The notes under the pieces were generated by a model that did not search any database, was not told the DNA's origin, and worked only from the letters and a program-made list of their open reading frames with translations. Of a stretch of DNA of 25,473 nt, positions 15,287-22,305 are shown piece by piece. This stretch comes from an uncultured Eubacteriales bacterium (lineage in GTDB: Bacteria; Bacillota; Clostridia; Oscillospirales; Acutalibacteraceae), in contig ONIF01000001.1 of NCBI GenBank assembly GCA_900317795.1, positions 1 through 25,473 of the forward strand, read 5' to 3'. Every line of letters begins with the position of its first letter. Within the stretch, counting starts at the first letter, position 1. A program made the position numbers and the translations under genes.

Positions 15287-15321
15287 CGCTTCACTCTCCA
15301 CTCTCAACTCTCCACTCTTTT
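15269..15321. repeat. Heptamer repeat and inverted-repeat terminator between GHL10 and rqcH genes
   Basis: Four consecutive 7-bp units CACTCTC, CACTCTC, AACTCTC, CACTCTT occupy 15292-15319. The outer arms AAAAGAGTGGAG (15269-15280) and CTCCACTCTTTT (15310-15321) form a perfect 12-bp inverted repeat with T runs on both strands, so it can act as a bidirectional terminator. The left arm lies inside the end of the GHL10 coding sequence and the right arm touches the rqcH stop. Confidence 0.75.
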
Positions 15322-17047
15322 ATTCGGGTGTGACAAAAAGTGTTTTCTGATTGATATATATTACCATTCCGGGTTTAGAGCCTTGGGGCTTACTTACAAA
15401 TTTTACTCTTGTGTAGTCAACGGGCACTTTATTGGAATTTCTTGCTTTGCAATGAGATGCCGCAAGTGATGCCGCATATAAAAGCGTGGTTTCATCAACT
15501 TCTTTTCCGTCTGTTATAATGATTGTATGTGAGCCCGGTATATCTTTCGCATGAAGCCATATATCATTTTTATTCGCATACTTTAACGTCAGTTTATCGT
15601 TTTGCCTGTTATTCCGCCCTACAAGTATTTTAAAGCCCGTTTTAGATGTATATTCCAACGGCGGTAAGGCACTTTCGGATTTCTGTTTTTTGCCTTTGGA
15701 TTTGATATATCCTTGTTCGGCTAATTCCTGTCTTATCTCGTCAAGTTCCCGCACACTTTCCGCCCTCGACAGACTGTCAAGAACCGATGATATATAATCA
15801 AGCTCTGTTTCAGCCTTTTCAATCTGCACTTTGAGAACCTGTTCGGCAGTTTTTGCTTTTTGATATTTTTTGTAGTATCTCTGGGAATTTGCAGACGGTG
15901 ACAATGCACGGTCAAGGGGTATCTTTATTTTTGCAAGGTTTTCATCATAGTAATTCTCCACTTCACACTCCGAAAGACCTTTTTCAAGTTGATATAAATT
16001 TGCCTGTATCAAGTCACCGCATATACGGAAATACTCCCTGTCTGCACAAGCCGAAAGCTCCTCATTCTGCAAATATATTTTCTTTATCAGACGGGAAGCC
16101 GTGTTGGAAAGAAGTCTGTTCAAATCGTCTGATTTCTGCCTTACGGTTTCAAGCATATCACGCCTTGCATAATACGTGTCAAGCAGTTCGCAAAAGCTGT
16201 TTTCTTTGAGAGAACGCCCCGTTCCGTATTGCTGGATATGTTCAAATGTAAAATCAACAGGCTTTTTTGTGCCGTCAATGATTATATACGGCTCGCCCGT
16301 GCAGTCACGCACCGCCTGTATCGTTCTCTTTAAGAAAAATCTTAATCTGGAAATGCTTTCCTCGTCAAGTTCGGATATATATAAATCCCTGCCGTGACCT
16401 GCAAGGTGTTCCCATTCCCTGCAAATAATAGGCGAAATTCCCTGCACTGTCGCAAGAAGTGCCTTTGACAAAGGCATATTTTTGGAGATACTCTGAACGG
16501 CTTTTATAATATCATCTGCACCGTATTCCAAAATGCAAAGTTTATTTTGCTTTGGGGGGAGTTCATATTTCATATTCGGCAAAACAAGCCTTTGTGATGA
16601 CATGGATATATCTACTCGCTTGACCGCATCTATAATCATTCCGTCACCGTCAATGAAAATGATATTGCTGTACTGTCCCATTATCTCGACTGCAAGCGAC
16701 ATCTTCACGGTGTCACCCAATTCATTTGTGCCTTCAAAGTCCAGAAAAAGCAGTCTTTCCAACCGGGGCTGTCTTATTTCACGAAGCCTTGCACCCGAAA
16801 GCCTTTTTCTCAAAAGCATACACAGCATAGGGGGGACTTTCGGATTTTCGGGAGAAGATGATGTTATATTGATACGTGGACTGTTTGCCCGTGCGGATAT
16901 GAGAAGCTTTTTTACACCCTCTCTTGAACGCATGAAAAGTATGATTTCATCTTTCGAGGGCTGGTATATCTTGTCAACTTTGCTGTTGATAAGGTTTTCT
17001 TCCAATTCTTTTTTGATTTGTCTGAGAAATGCTCCGTCAAGTGCCAT
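15320..17047 (-). CDS. rqcH: RqcH (NFACT family), ribosome-associated quality-control protein
   Basis: A 575-residue protein with NFACT-N (MALDGAFLRQIKKEL onward), a long coiled-coil middle (~280-430) and NFACT-R at the C-terminus (NDIWLHAKDIPGSHTIII, KVPVDYTRVKFVSKP). RqcH binds split 50S subunits and recruits tRNA-Ala to add alanine tails to stalled chains; older names are FbpA and fibronectin-binding protein. At positions 97-98 it has Glu-Arg (LERLLF) where the studied Bacillus enzyme has Asp-Arg. The start at 17047 follows AAAGGAG by about 10 bases; the open frame upstream runs through repeat DNA and is rejected. Confidence 0.93.
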   Translation of the reverse strand: MALDGAFLRQIKKELEENLINSKVDKIYQPSKDEIILFMRSREGVKKLLISARANSPRINITSSSPENPKVPPMLCMLLRKRLSGARLREIRQPRLERLLFLDFEGTNELGDTVKMSLAVEIMGQYSNIIFIDGDGMIIDAVKRVDISMSSQRLVLPNMKYELPPKQNKLCILEYGADDIIKAVQSISKNMPLSKALLATVQGISPIICREWEHLAGHGRDLYISELDEESISRLRFFLKRTIQAVRDCTGEPYIIIDGTKKPVDFTFEHIQQYGTGRSLKENSFCELLDTYYARRDMLETVRQKSDDLNRLLSNTASRLIKKIYLQNEELSACADREYFRICGDLIQANLYQLEKGLSECEVENYYDENLAKIKIPLDRALSPSANSQRYYKKYQKAKTAEQVLKVQIEKAETELDYISSVLDSLSRAESVRELDEIRQELAEQGYIKSKGKKQKSESALPPLEYTSKTGFKILVGRNNRQNDKLTLKYANKNDIWLHAKDIPGSHTIIITDGKEVDETTLLYAASLAASHCKARNSNKVPVDYTRVKFVSKPQGSKPGMVIYINQKTLFVTPE

Positions 17048-17070
17048 TTTTTTAAATCTCCTTTTCGGCA

Positions 17071-17201
17071 GAGTGGAGAGTTGAGAGTGAAGAGTGGAGC
17101 TGTTTTTGACTGCAACTCTCAAAATCCGCCTTTTGTCCGAAATTTTCTGTAAAAAGCAGGAGATACAAAATGCTTAACTCTCCACTCTTCACTCTCCACT
17201 C
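17071..17201. repeat. Inverted heptamer-array element in the 5' leader of rqcH
   Basis: The left arm 17071-17098 is four 7-bp units (GAGTGGA, GAGTTGA, GAGTGAA, GAGTGGA). The right arm 17174-17201 is four units in opposite sense (TTAACTC, TCCACTC, TTCACTC, TCCACTC). The 75 bases between can partly pair (CTGTTTTT near 17100 with AAAAAGCAG near 17151). The whole element lies between the rqcH -10 box and its ribosome site, so it is transcribed as the 5' leader and could fold into a long stem. Confidence 0.8.
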
Positions 17202-17208
17202 TGAATTT

Positions 17209-17237
17209 ATTATATGTTTATTTTTACGAAAAGTCAA
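17209..17237 (-). promoter_or_regulatory. Promoter of rqcH
   Basis: On the minus strand TTGACT (17237-17232) and TATAAT (17214-17209) are 17 bases apart. The start near 17202 falls at the edge of the heptamer element, giving a leader of about 155 bases. Confidence 0.85.
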
Positions 17238-17459
17238 AGCATATAAAGGAAAATATTGGACACATAAAAAATTGTAATAAATTTGTAACTAATGTTATTG
17301 TGAAAGCTTACGAAATAGTGAATTTTCAAATATGCAAAATGCACAATGAAATTATCTTAAATTCTTTTTGAGAAAATAAAAAATTAAAAATTGTCGTCAA
17401 AATCACCAAATTTGCTTGAATGGGTAAATTTAAAAAAATAAAAAATTATTACATTTCTC
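17238..17459. other. AT-rich intergenic region without a recognised gene
   Basis: This stretch between the divergent rqcH and surface-protein promoters is strongly A/T-rich with several A or T runs. I see no open frame with a ribosome site, no RNA gene and no convincing operator; TGAAAGCTTACG near 17301 only vaguely resembles a catabolite-response element. Confidence 0.5.
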
Positions 17460-17520
17460 TTGCAATTTTGTGTCCGTCATTGTATAATTAGCAGAGATAA
17501 AGTCCGATTTGACGGGCTTT
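17460..17520 (+). promoter_or_regulatory. Promoter and 5'-terminal hairpin of the starch-binding-like protein gene
   Basis: TTGCAA (17460-17465) and TATAAT (17483-17488) are 17 bases apart, predicting a start near 17495. Immediately at the transcript 5' end AAAGTCCG (17499-17506) pairs with CGGGCTTT (17513-17520), 8 bp with one G-T pair and a 6-base loop. An A/T-rich tract and then TTAGGAGG lead to the ATG. A hairpin at the extreme 5' end often protects mRNA from decay. Confidence 0.75.
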
Positions 17521-17557
17521 AAAAAATTTTATTTTTGTAATTAGGAGGACGATTACA

Positions 17558-19708
17558 ATGTACAAGAAAAAGATTATTGGCATTGCTCTTATCGCAGCTA
17601 TGGTAAGCTCAATGGCAGCTGTATCTGTTTCTGCACGTGACGCTTTCGACGCAGGTGAAATTGATACATATTTCGAGAACCACACCATAGGTATCGTTGG
17701 TGCAATGACAGATTGGGGCGGAAGTCCTGATGTTCCTATGACCGATCCCGATGGTGACGGCATTTATGTAGGTATTTATAAGGATCTTGCAGCAGGCACT
17801 TACTCATTCAAGGTACGTGCTGACAGCAACTGGGATGACAGCTGGGGCGAGTATGAAGAGCAGTATGAGAGAACAATGAACAGCCAGACTGACTGCTCTG
17901 TTACAGTTGAAGGCGAAACAACAGACCTCGTTGTTATGCTCGATACAAACGGTGATGACGAAGTTGTATGGCCCGTAACTTTCTTTACAACAGAATCTGC
18001 CGAAGCAAGCAAATACGGTATTTGCGGTTCTATGACAGGCTGGGGCGAAACCCCCGATGCTCCCATGTATGAGTATGCAGAAGGCAAATATGTTGGTATC
18101 ATCAAAGACCTCGCAGCAAGCACTTACGCATTCAAGGTACGTGTTGACAGCGACTGGGCTGAAAGCTATGGCGTTTATGAGCCTGACTATGACAGAACCA
18201 ACAACAGCCAGACAGACTGCAGCATAACTGTCGATGCAGATGAAGAATCGGGCGATGTTGTTGTATTCTTCGATACAACAGGCGACGATGATATGATTTG
18301 GCCTGTATCATGGACAATTCTTACACCTGTATCTGTTACACAAGTTTACTCAGGCAAAAACGTTGAAGATGAGCCTGTTGAGCCCGTTGGCGAACCCAGC
18401 AAATACAGCATTATCGGCGGTATGACAGAATGGAATGCTGACATTCCTATGTATGAAATAGCAGACGGCGTATTTGCAGGTGTTACAGACACACTTGAAG
18501 CAGGCAGCTATAAATTTAAAGTTCGTGCAGACGCTGATTGGGCTGACAGCTGGGGCGTTTATGAAGAAGCATACGAGAGAACATACAACAGCCAGACAGA
18601 CTGCAGTGCAACTCTTACAGAGAGTGCAGCTATCGCTGTTAAGCTCGATGCAACAGGTGATGACGAAATCCTCTGGCCTGTAAGCTATGCTATTGTAACC
18701 GGTGACACAGCTGATGTTGATTATGACAGCCTTGATTGGATTTATACAGGTCCTACATCAAGCGAACCTGTATCTGAACCCGTTTCCGAGCCTGTATCAG
18801 AGCCTGTATCGGAACCCGTTTCCGAGCCTGTATCAGAACCCGTTTCCGAGCCTGTTTCAGAACCCGTTTCCGAGCCTGTTTCAGAGCCTAAGTACTATGA
18901 AACAAAGGTAACTGACTACGTTTACTTCGACAACAGCGAAACTAAGTGGGACGAAGTTTATGCTTACTGGTGGGATTCAGACTATGCAAGAACTTATGAC
19001 CTCGAAGGCAATGACTGGGGTATCGTAAAGACTGTTAATGAAGAAACAGGCGTAGAAGGCTGGGAGCCTGTTAAATTCCCCGGCACAAAGATGACTCAGA
19101 TTGAGGGTACAGACATCTGGCAGGCAAGAATTCCTTTTGAAGCTGACTTCATTATCTTTGGCAGCGGCAAGAGTGACGAACAGGTTCAGTCCGGCGAAAT
19201 CGGCTATCAGACAAAAGACCTTACTTTTGATCCTATCGCTAATGCAGGTCAGGTTTATGTAGTAGATGCTAAGCCTACAGGTGACAACCCCAATGCTAAA
19301 GATGCTAACCCGACTCCCGGACGTGGCATTGAAAAGACTAAGTATAAATACAATGTTGGTGAGTGGAAAGCTTATGAAGGCAAGTTCATGTCAGAAACAA
19401 TCGGTGAAGTTCCTGTAACTCCTCCTGTTGATGACAACAGCAAGCCCGACGACACAACAAGCACTCCCTCTGATACAACATCAACTCCTGTTGACGACAA
19501 CAAGGGCAATACAAACAATGGCAGCAACAACGGCAGCACAAATAACAACGGCAGCAACAACGGCAGCACAAACAACAACAGCGGCAACAGCGGTACTTCT
19601 ACTCCTGTAAATACAGGTGACGCTACAATGCCTGTTGCAGTTGCAGCAGTTGCAGCTCTTGCTCTTGGTGCAGCAGTTATCGCTTCCAAGAAAAAAGTTG
19701 AGGACTAA
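17558..19708 (+). CDS. Secreted multimodular protein with starch-binding-like modules and NTGD-type C-terminal anchor
   Basis: 716 residues. A signal peptide (1-26, ending SVSA) is followed by three similar modules at about 43-142, 152-252 and 282-378, each with the pattern G.MT.W...P M......G.Y.G....L.AG.Y.FKVR.D.DW..S.G.YE, then NSQTDCS and a TGDDE..WPV end. These resemble X25/SusE-like starch-binding modules. A (SEPV) linker spans 402-444. Residues ~450-600 (VYFDNSETKWDEVYAYWW, FPGTKMTQIEGTDIWQARIP, FIIFGSG) look like a CBM26-type starch-binding module. A Thr/Asn/Gly linker leads to VNTGD (684-688), a membrane helix and KKK. No catalytic domain is seen, so it probably holds starch or other glycans at the cell surface. 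Module naming is from memory. Confidence 0.8.
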   Translation: MYKKKIIGIALIAAMVSSMAAVSVSARDAFDAGEIDTYFENHTIGIVGAMTDWGGSPDVPMTDPDGDGIYVGIYKDLAAGTYSFKVRADSNWDDSWGEYEEQYERTMNSQTDCSVTVEGETTDLVVMLDTNGDDEVVWPVTFFTTESAEASKYGICGSMTGWGETPDAPMYEYAEGKYVGIIKDLAASTYAFKVRVDSDWAESYGVYEPDYDRTNNSQTDCSITVDADEESGDVVVFFDTTGDDDMIWPVSWTILTPVSVTQVYSGKNVEDEPVEPVGEPSKYSIIGGMTEWNADIPMYEIADGVFAGVTDTLEAGSYKFKVRADADWADSWGVYEEAYERTYNSQTDCSATLTESAAIAVKLDATGDDEILWPVSYAIVTGDTADVDYDSLDWIYTGPTSSEPVSEPVSEPVSEPVSEPVSEPVSEPVSEPVSEPVSEPVSEPKYYETKVTDYVYFDNSETKWDEVYAYWWDSDYARTYDLEGNDWGIVKTVNEETGVEGWEPVKFPGTKMTQIEGTDIWQARIPFEADFIIFGSGKSDEQVQSGEIGYQTKDLTFDPIANAGQVYVVDAKPTGDNPNAKDANPTPGRGIEKTKYKYNVGEWKAYEGKFMSETIGEVPVTPPVDDNSKPDDTTSTPSDTTSTPVDDNKGNTNNGSNNGSTNNNGSNNGSTNNNSGNSGTSTPVNTGDATMPVAVAAVAALALGAAVIASKKKVED
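18761..18889 (+). repeat. Tandem repeat coding for the Ser-Glu-Pro-Val linker
   Basis: About ten 12-bp units coding SEPV sit between the third module and the CBM26-like module. Higher-order 24-bp units alternate CCCGTTTCCGAG with CCTGTATCAGAA-like units. Such tracts can gain or lose units by slippage without shifting frame. Confidence 0.9.
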
Positions 19709-19745
19709 TCCTTATATCTTCACTCCTTAACAATCAAAAATAATT

Positions 19746-19785
19746 TCTCTCCGATAGTCACAAACGGCTGTCGGAGAGATTTTTT
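19746..19785 (+). terminator. Terminator of the starch-binding-like protein gene
   Basis: TCTCTCCGATAG (19746-19757) pairs with CTGTCGGAGAGA (19768-19779), 12 bp with one G-T pair and a 10-base loop, followed by TTTTTT. Confidence 0.9.
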
Positions 19786-19924
19786 CAATGTGCAATGTGC
19801 AATTTGCAATGTGCAATTAGCAATAAAAAATAACTGCATTTCTGAATATATCAGTAATGCAGTTATTTGCTTTTATTTGCTGTACAAAAACATTGCACAT
19901 TGCTCATTGCTAATTGCTAATTGA
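19786..19924. repeat. Inverted heptamer-array element of a second sequence family
   Basis: The left arm 19786-19827 is six 7-bp units (CAATGTG, CAATGTG, CAATTTG, CAATGTG, CAATTAG, CAATAAA). The right arm 19891-19924 is about five units in opposite sense (CATTGCA, CATTGCT, CATTGCT, AATTGCT, AATTGA). Between them AATAACTGCATT (19829-19840) pairs perfectly with AATGCAGTTATT (19856-19867), with an inner CTGA/TCAG. It fills the space between the surface-protein terminator and the traB-like stop codon exactly. Confidence 0.85.
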
Positions 19925-20998
19925 TTAAGCGGCTTTTTGGGTGGAGGGGGTGGTGTCGAGCTGGTCGGCAGAGGTGATTTTTGTAACGGTAAAGCCCTGC
20001 TTTTCGAGGAGGGAAACTATTCCGTCATCTCCCAAAAAATGTGCCGTTCCCACTATCAACATGACCGTTTTGCCGCTTTTGATGTAGTCGGCAAGCTTTT
20101 CCGTCATGCCCTTGTTTCTGTCTGTAAGGAGTGCTTGGTTGTATTCTTCCAAAAGGGCTTTTTCTTCTTCCGTCAGCTCAACTTCGTCTATTTCTTCTTC
20201 CGCAACGTCTGCGGCTTCAATCGTGCCTGCTTTCCATTTTTCATAAAGCTCTTTTAACTGTTTTGCCTGTTCTTCAACTGCACCGTCTTTGGCATATTCC
20301 GACATCATCAGCTCAATTATTCCGTCTGAAAGACCGTTGAACATACTCATTTGAAAATCCATGGATTCCACTTCTTCAATGGCTTTTCCGTCAGCCTTTC
20401 CACGATTTGTCAAAACCATGTCAACACCTTTTGCAGAGTTCAGACCTGCTTTGAATACGGCAAGGTTTTCAATAAGGCTCTCCCACATCAGCGGCTTATA
20501 ATATTCATAAAGCGGATTATACATACTGTTATCCTTTAAAATTTCAACAAGCTTGTTATAAGTTTCTTCGGAGAGGTGGTCTTTTATTGTCGTGCCGTCT
20601 GAATATATCATGTCCGTAAGCATAGACGATGAGGCGGTAAGGTCGCTGTATATATTTGACATATCTATCTCAAAGGCGAGGGTGTCGCTGTCGGCATAGG
20701 CTTTTTCAAAGTAGTCGGGCATATTGTCAACGGAGTTGTCGCCTGCGTGGATAGAGCCGAATAAATACGCATAATTCCCGTTTTTATCCTCTGCTTTCCA
20801 CATAAGAGGAGTGATTGTATTTTCGGTTGTCTTTGAATTTTCGGGGGAAGTGCTTGTTTCGGTTTGTGATGTTACTGAGGTGGGGGAGGACTCTACCTGA
20901 AAGAGTTCCTTTTTATCAACGTGCTTGCAGCCGCTCAATATGGGCATAATAAGCATTGCTGCCGCAAGCATGGTGCATAATATCTTTTTGGCTTTCAT
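19925..20998 (-). CDS. TraB/GumN-family lipoprotein
   Basis: 357 residues with a lipoprotein signal peptide whose lipobox LSGC puts the lipidated Cys at 24. A Ser/Thr-rich linker follows, then the TraB/GumN (Tiki-like) domain with its two hallmark motifs, GSIH at 81-84 (YLFGSIHAGDNSVDNMP) and GTAH at 317-320 (MLIVGTAHFLGDDG), plus acidic residues in EVESMDFQ. Tiki members are metalloproteases; the bacterial role is unsettled. ATG at 20998 is chosen over 21004 because AAAGGA is then about 9 bases away rather than 3. It may be read through from the upstream small gene. Confidence 0.87.
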   Translation of the reverse strand: MKAKKILCTMLAAAMLIMPILSGCKHVDKKELFQVESSPTSVTSQTETSTSPENSKTTENTITPLMWKAEDKNGNYAYLFGSIHAGDNSVDNMPDYFEKAYADSDTLAFEIDMSNIYSDLTASSSMLTDMIYSDGTTIKDHLSEETYNKLVEILKDNSMYNPLYEYYKPLMWESLIENLAVFKAGLNSAKGVDMVLTNRGKADGKAIEEVESMDFQMSMFNGLSDGIIELMMSEYAKDGAVEEQAKQLKELYEKWKAGTIEAADVAEEEIDEVELTEEEKALLEEYNQALLTDRNKGMTEKLADYIKSGKTVMLIVGTAHFLGDDGIVSLLEKQGFTVTKITSADQLDTTPSTQKAA

Positions 20999-21020
20999 AG
21001 ACATATTTCCTTTCCGAATA

Positions 21021-21052
21021 ACGGGTACTGCAATATTATCTGCAATACCCGT
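21021..21052 (-). promoter_or_regulatory. Hairpin in the leader of the traB-like gene
   Basis: ACGGGTA (21021-21027) pairs with TACCCGT (21046-21052), extended after one mismatch by TGCA/TGCA, with an 8-base loop. It lies between the upstream small gene and the ribosome site. There is no good T run on the minus strand, so it is a weak terminator or a leader structure. Confidence 0.5.
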
Positions 21053-21061
21053 ATGAAAAAA

Positions 21062-21274
21062 TCATTTTTTATTTTTCTTATTTCCCGTCAAGAGAAGTAT
21101 TACAACCACAAGTGCCGCAACAGCTATTGCCGCAATAGCGATGATAAGTAATGCCGAATTATCGCCTGTCGCAAAGTTTTCCTGTGCATTGGCGGCATAT
21201 GCAGTGACAGTCGGTGCGGCAAATATTGCCGTGATTACCGACAAAAGACAGAATAATTTTTTTCTTACACCCAT
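21062..21274 (-). CDS. 70-residue exported protein: signal peptide plus TGD-type membrane anchor
   Basis: The 70-residue product is almost only targeting sequence: a signal peptide (LFCLLSVITAIFAAPTVTAY, cleavage likely after AYA or ANA), a spacer of about ten residues (NAQENF), then ATGD at 35-38, a hydrophobic helix (42-63) and the basic tail GNKKNKK. This tail matches the NTGD-helix-KKK endings of the two larger surface proteins in this window. ATG at 21274 follows AAAGGAGTG by about 9 bases. It is downstream of and co-oriented with the 248-residue surface-protein gene. No function is recognised. Confidence 0.7.
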   Translation of the reverse strand: MGVRKKLFCLLSVITAIFAAPTVTAYAANAQENFATGDNSALLIIAIAAIAVAALVVVILLLTGNKKNKK

Positions 21275-21301
21275 TTTTAGCACTCCTTTTTGTAAAATAA
21301 T

Positions 21302-21331
21302 AGGGAACATTGCCAATAGACAATGCCCCCT
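21302..21331 (-). terminator. Stem-loop after the 248-residue surface-protein gene
   Basis: On the minus strand AGGGGGCATTG (21331-21321) pairs with CAATGTTCCCT (21312-21302), 11 bp with two G-T pairs, followed by ATTATTTTAC. The T run is broken, so it may be a leaky terminator allowing partial read-through into the 70-residue gene. Confidence 0.6.
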
Positions 21332-21362
21332 ATGTAAATAACTTACTTAAAGCTTCGCAAAA

Positions 21363-22109
21363 TTATTTTGTACTCTTCTTTGACTTTGAAGCTACAAGAG
21401 CTGTACCGAGAGCAGCTGCACCAATGATACCGAATACTGCAACTGTTGCAGAAGAATCACCTGTGTTTACGCCACCGTTATTGGTGCTGCCGTTGTTGCT
21501 GCCATTGTTGCCATTATTGCCGTTGTTGTTGCCGCCATTGCTTACATCAGTACCGTTGTTGGTTGACTGCTGTGAAGGCTGTGAAGGCTGAACTTTGCCG
21601 TCTTTAACGAGTACATAATATGAGAAGTGGGGAGCTTTGAAAGACAGCTTATTGCCGTCAGCCTTTGCGAGTTCGTTAAGACCTGTGTTTTCTTCAAAAA
21701 TGTAGATTGTTTCATAAGCGGTTGTAGTAGTTGTAACTGTTACGTCAACGCCTACATTTTCAAAAGACTTATTGTTGCCGTCTGCATCAAGGAAGTAAAC
21801 ATCGAGTATTTCAGATGTAGCAACATCTGTACGCTCTGCTGCGATTGCTGCCTCAATGTCAACGTTTGTAACAGTGCTTGCACCGAAAGTGAGTTCTTCG
21901 CCTGCATTAACAGCGTCAGCGGGAACATCGGCATCAATAGTTACATCATTGATGGTAATGCTGAAATGTGTAACTTTACCGGGTTCAACAACGGCTGTCT
22001 GCTTAGTAGCAGCGGTTGTTACGCCGGGAGCGATAGCACTTACAGATACTGCAGAAGAAACTGCAACTGCTGCTGTGAGGGCAGCCACCAAAACTTTTTT
22101 ACTGTTCAT
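21363..22109 (-). CDS. Secreted surface protein with Gly/Asn linker and NTGD-type anchor
   Basis: 248 residues. The signal peptide (1-25) ends SVSA. Residues ~40-170 are an unrecognised beta-rich domain (HFSITINDVTIDADVPADAV, VDVTVTTTTTAYETIYIF, KAPHFSYYVLVK); the ending resembles ZU5/Ig-like surface modules. A linker of Asn, Gly and Ser (191-213) leads to VNTGD (214-218), a helix (222-240) and SKSKKSTK. The start at 22109 is taken because AGGAGG lies 8-9 bases before it, while the ATG at 22118 abuts it. Two promoters precede it. Confidence 0.8.
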   Translation of the reverse strand: MNSKKVLVAALTAAVAVSSAVSVSAIAPGVTTAATKQTAVVEPGKVTHFSITINDVTIDADVPADAVNAGEELTFGASTVTNVDIEAAIAAERTDVATSEILDVYFLDADGNNKSFENVGVDVTVTTTTTAYETIYIFEENTGLNELAKADGNKLSFKAPHFSYYVLVKDGKVQPSQPSQQSTNNGTDVSNGGNNNGNNGNNGSNNGSTNNGGVNTGDSSATVAVFGIIGAAALGTALVASKSKKSTK

Positions 22110-22157
22110 TGTAAACATCCTCCTAAAAAATAAATGTAAATGATTCTGAACAACAAT

Positions 22158-22187
22158 ATAATATCACACCTGTAACAAGTTTGTCAA
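22158..22187 (-). promoter_or_regulatory. Proximal promoter of the 248-residue surface-protein gene
   Basis: On the minus strand TTGACA (22187-22182) and TATTAT (22163-22158) are 18 bases apart, about 40 bases before the ATG. Confidence 0.75.
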
Positions 22188-22305
22188 CAATTATACAGAG
22201 AAAAACATTGGAAATATATTCGTTTTTTTGTGCAAAAATACGCTTTACTCCGACTTTTTCTCCCGATGGATATATGATTGTGTCGTTTTTGGTATTTACA
22301 AGGAG

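Noticed and set aside
17071..17201. Heptamer tracts as CRISPR or att sites
   Set aside because: Units are 7 bp and contiguous, in opposite sense on two sides, with no spacers and no integrase nearby.
17290..17315. Catabolite-response (cre) site upstream of the starch-binding-like gene
   Set aside because: TGAAAGCTTACG matches the consensus too poorly and is far from the promoter.
18761..18889. Regular short repeats resembling a CRISPR array
   Set aside because: They are contiguous 12-bp coding units for a SEPV linker, without spacers.
21021..21052. Riboswitch before the traB-like gene
   Set aside because: Only a simple hairpin is present; no conserved aptamer core is recognisable.
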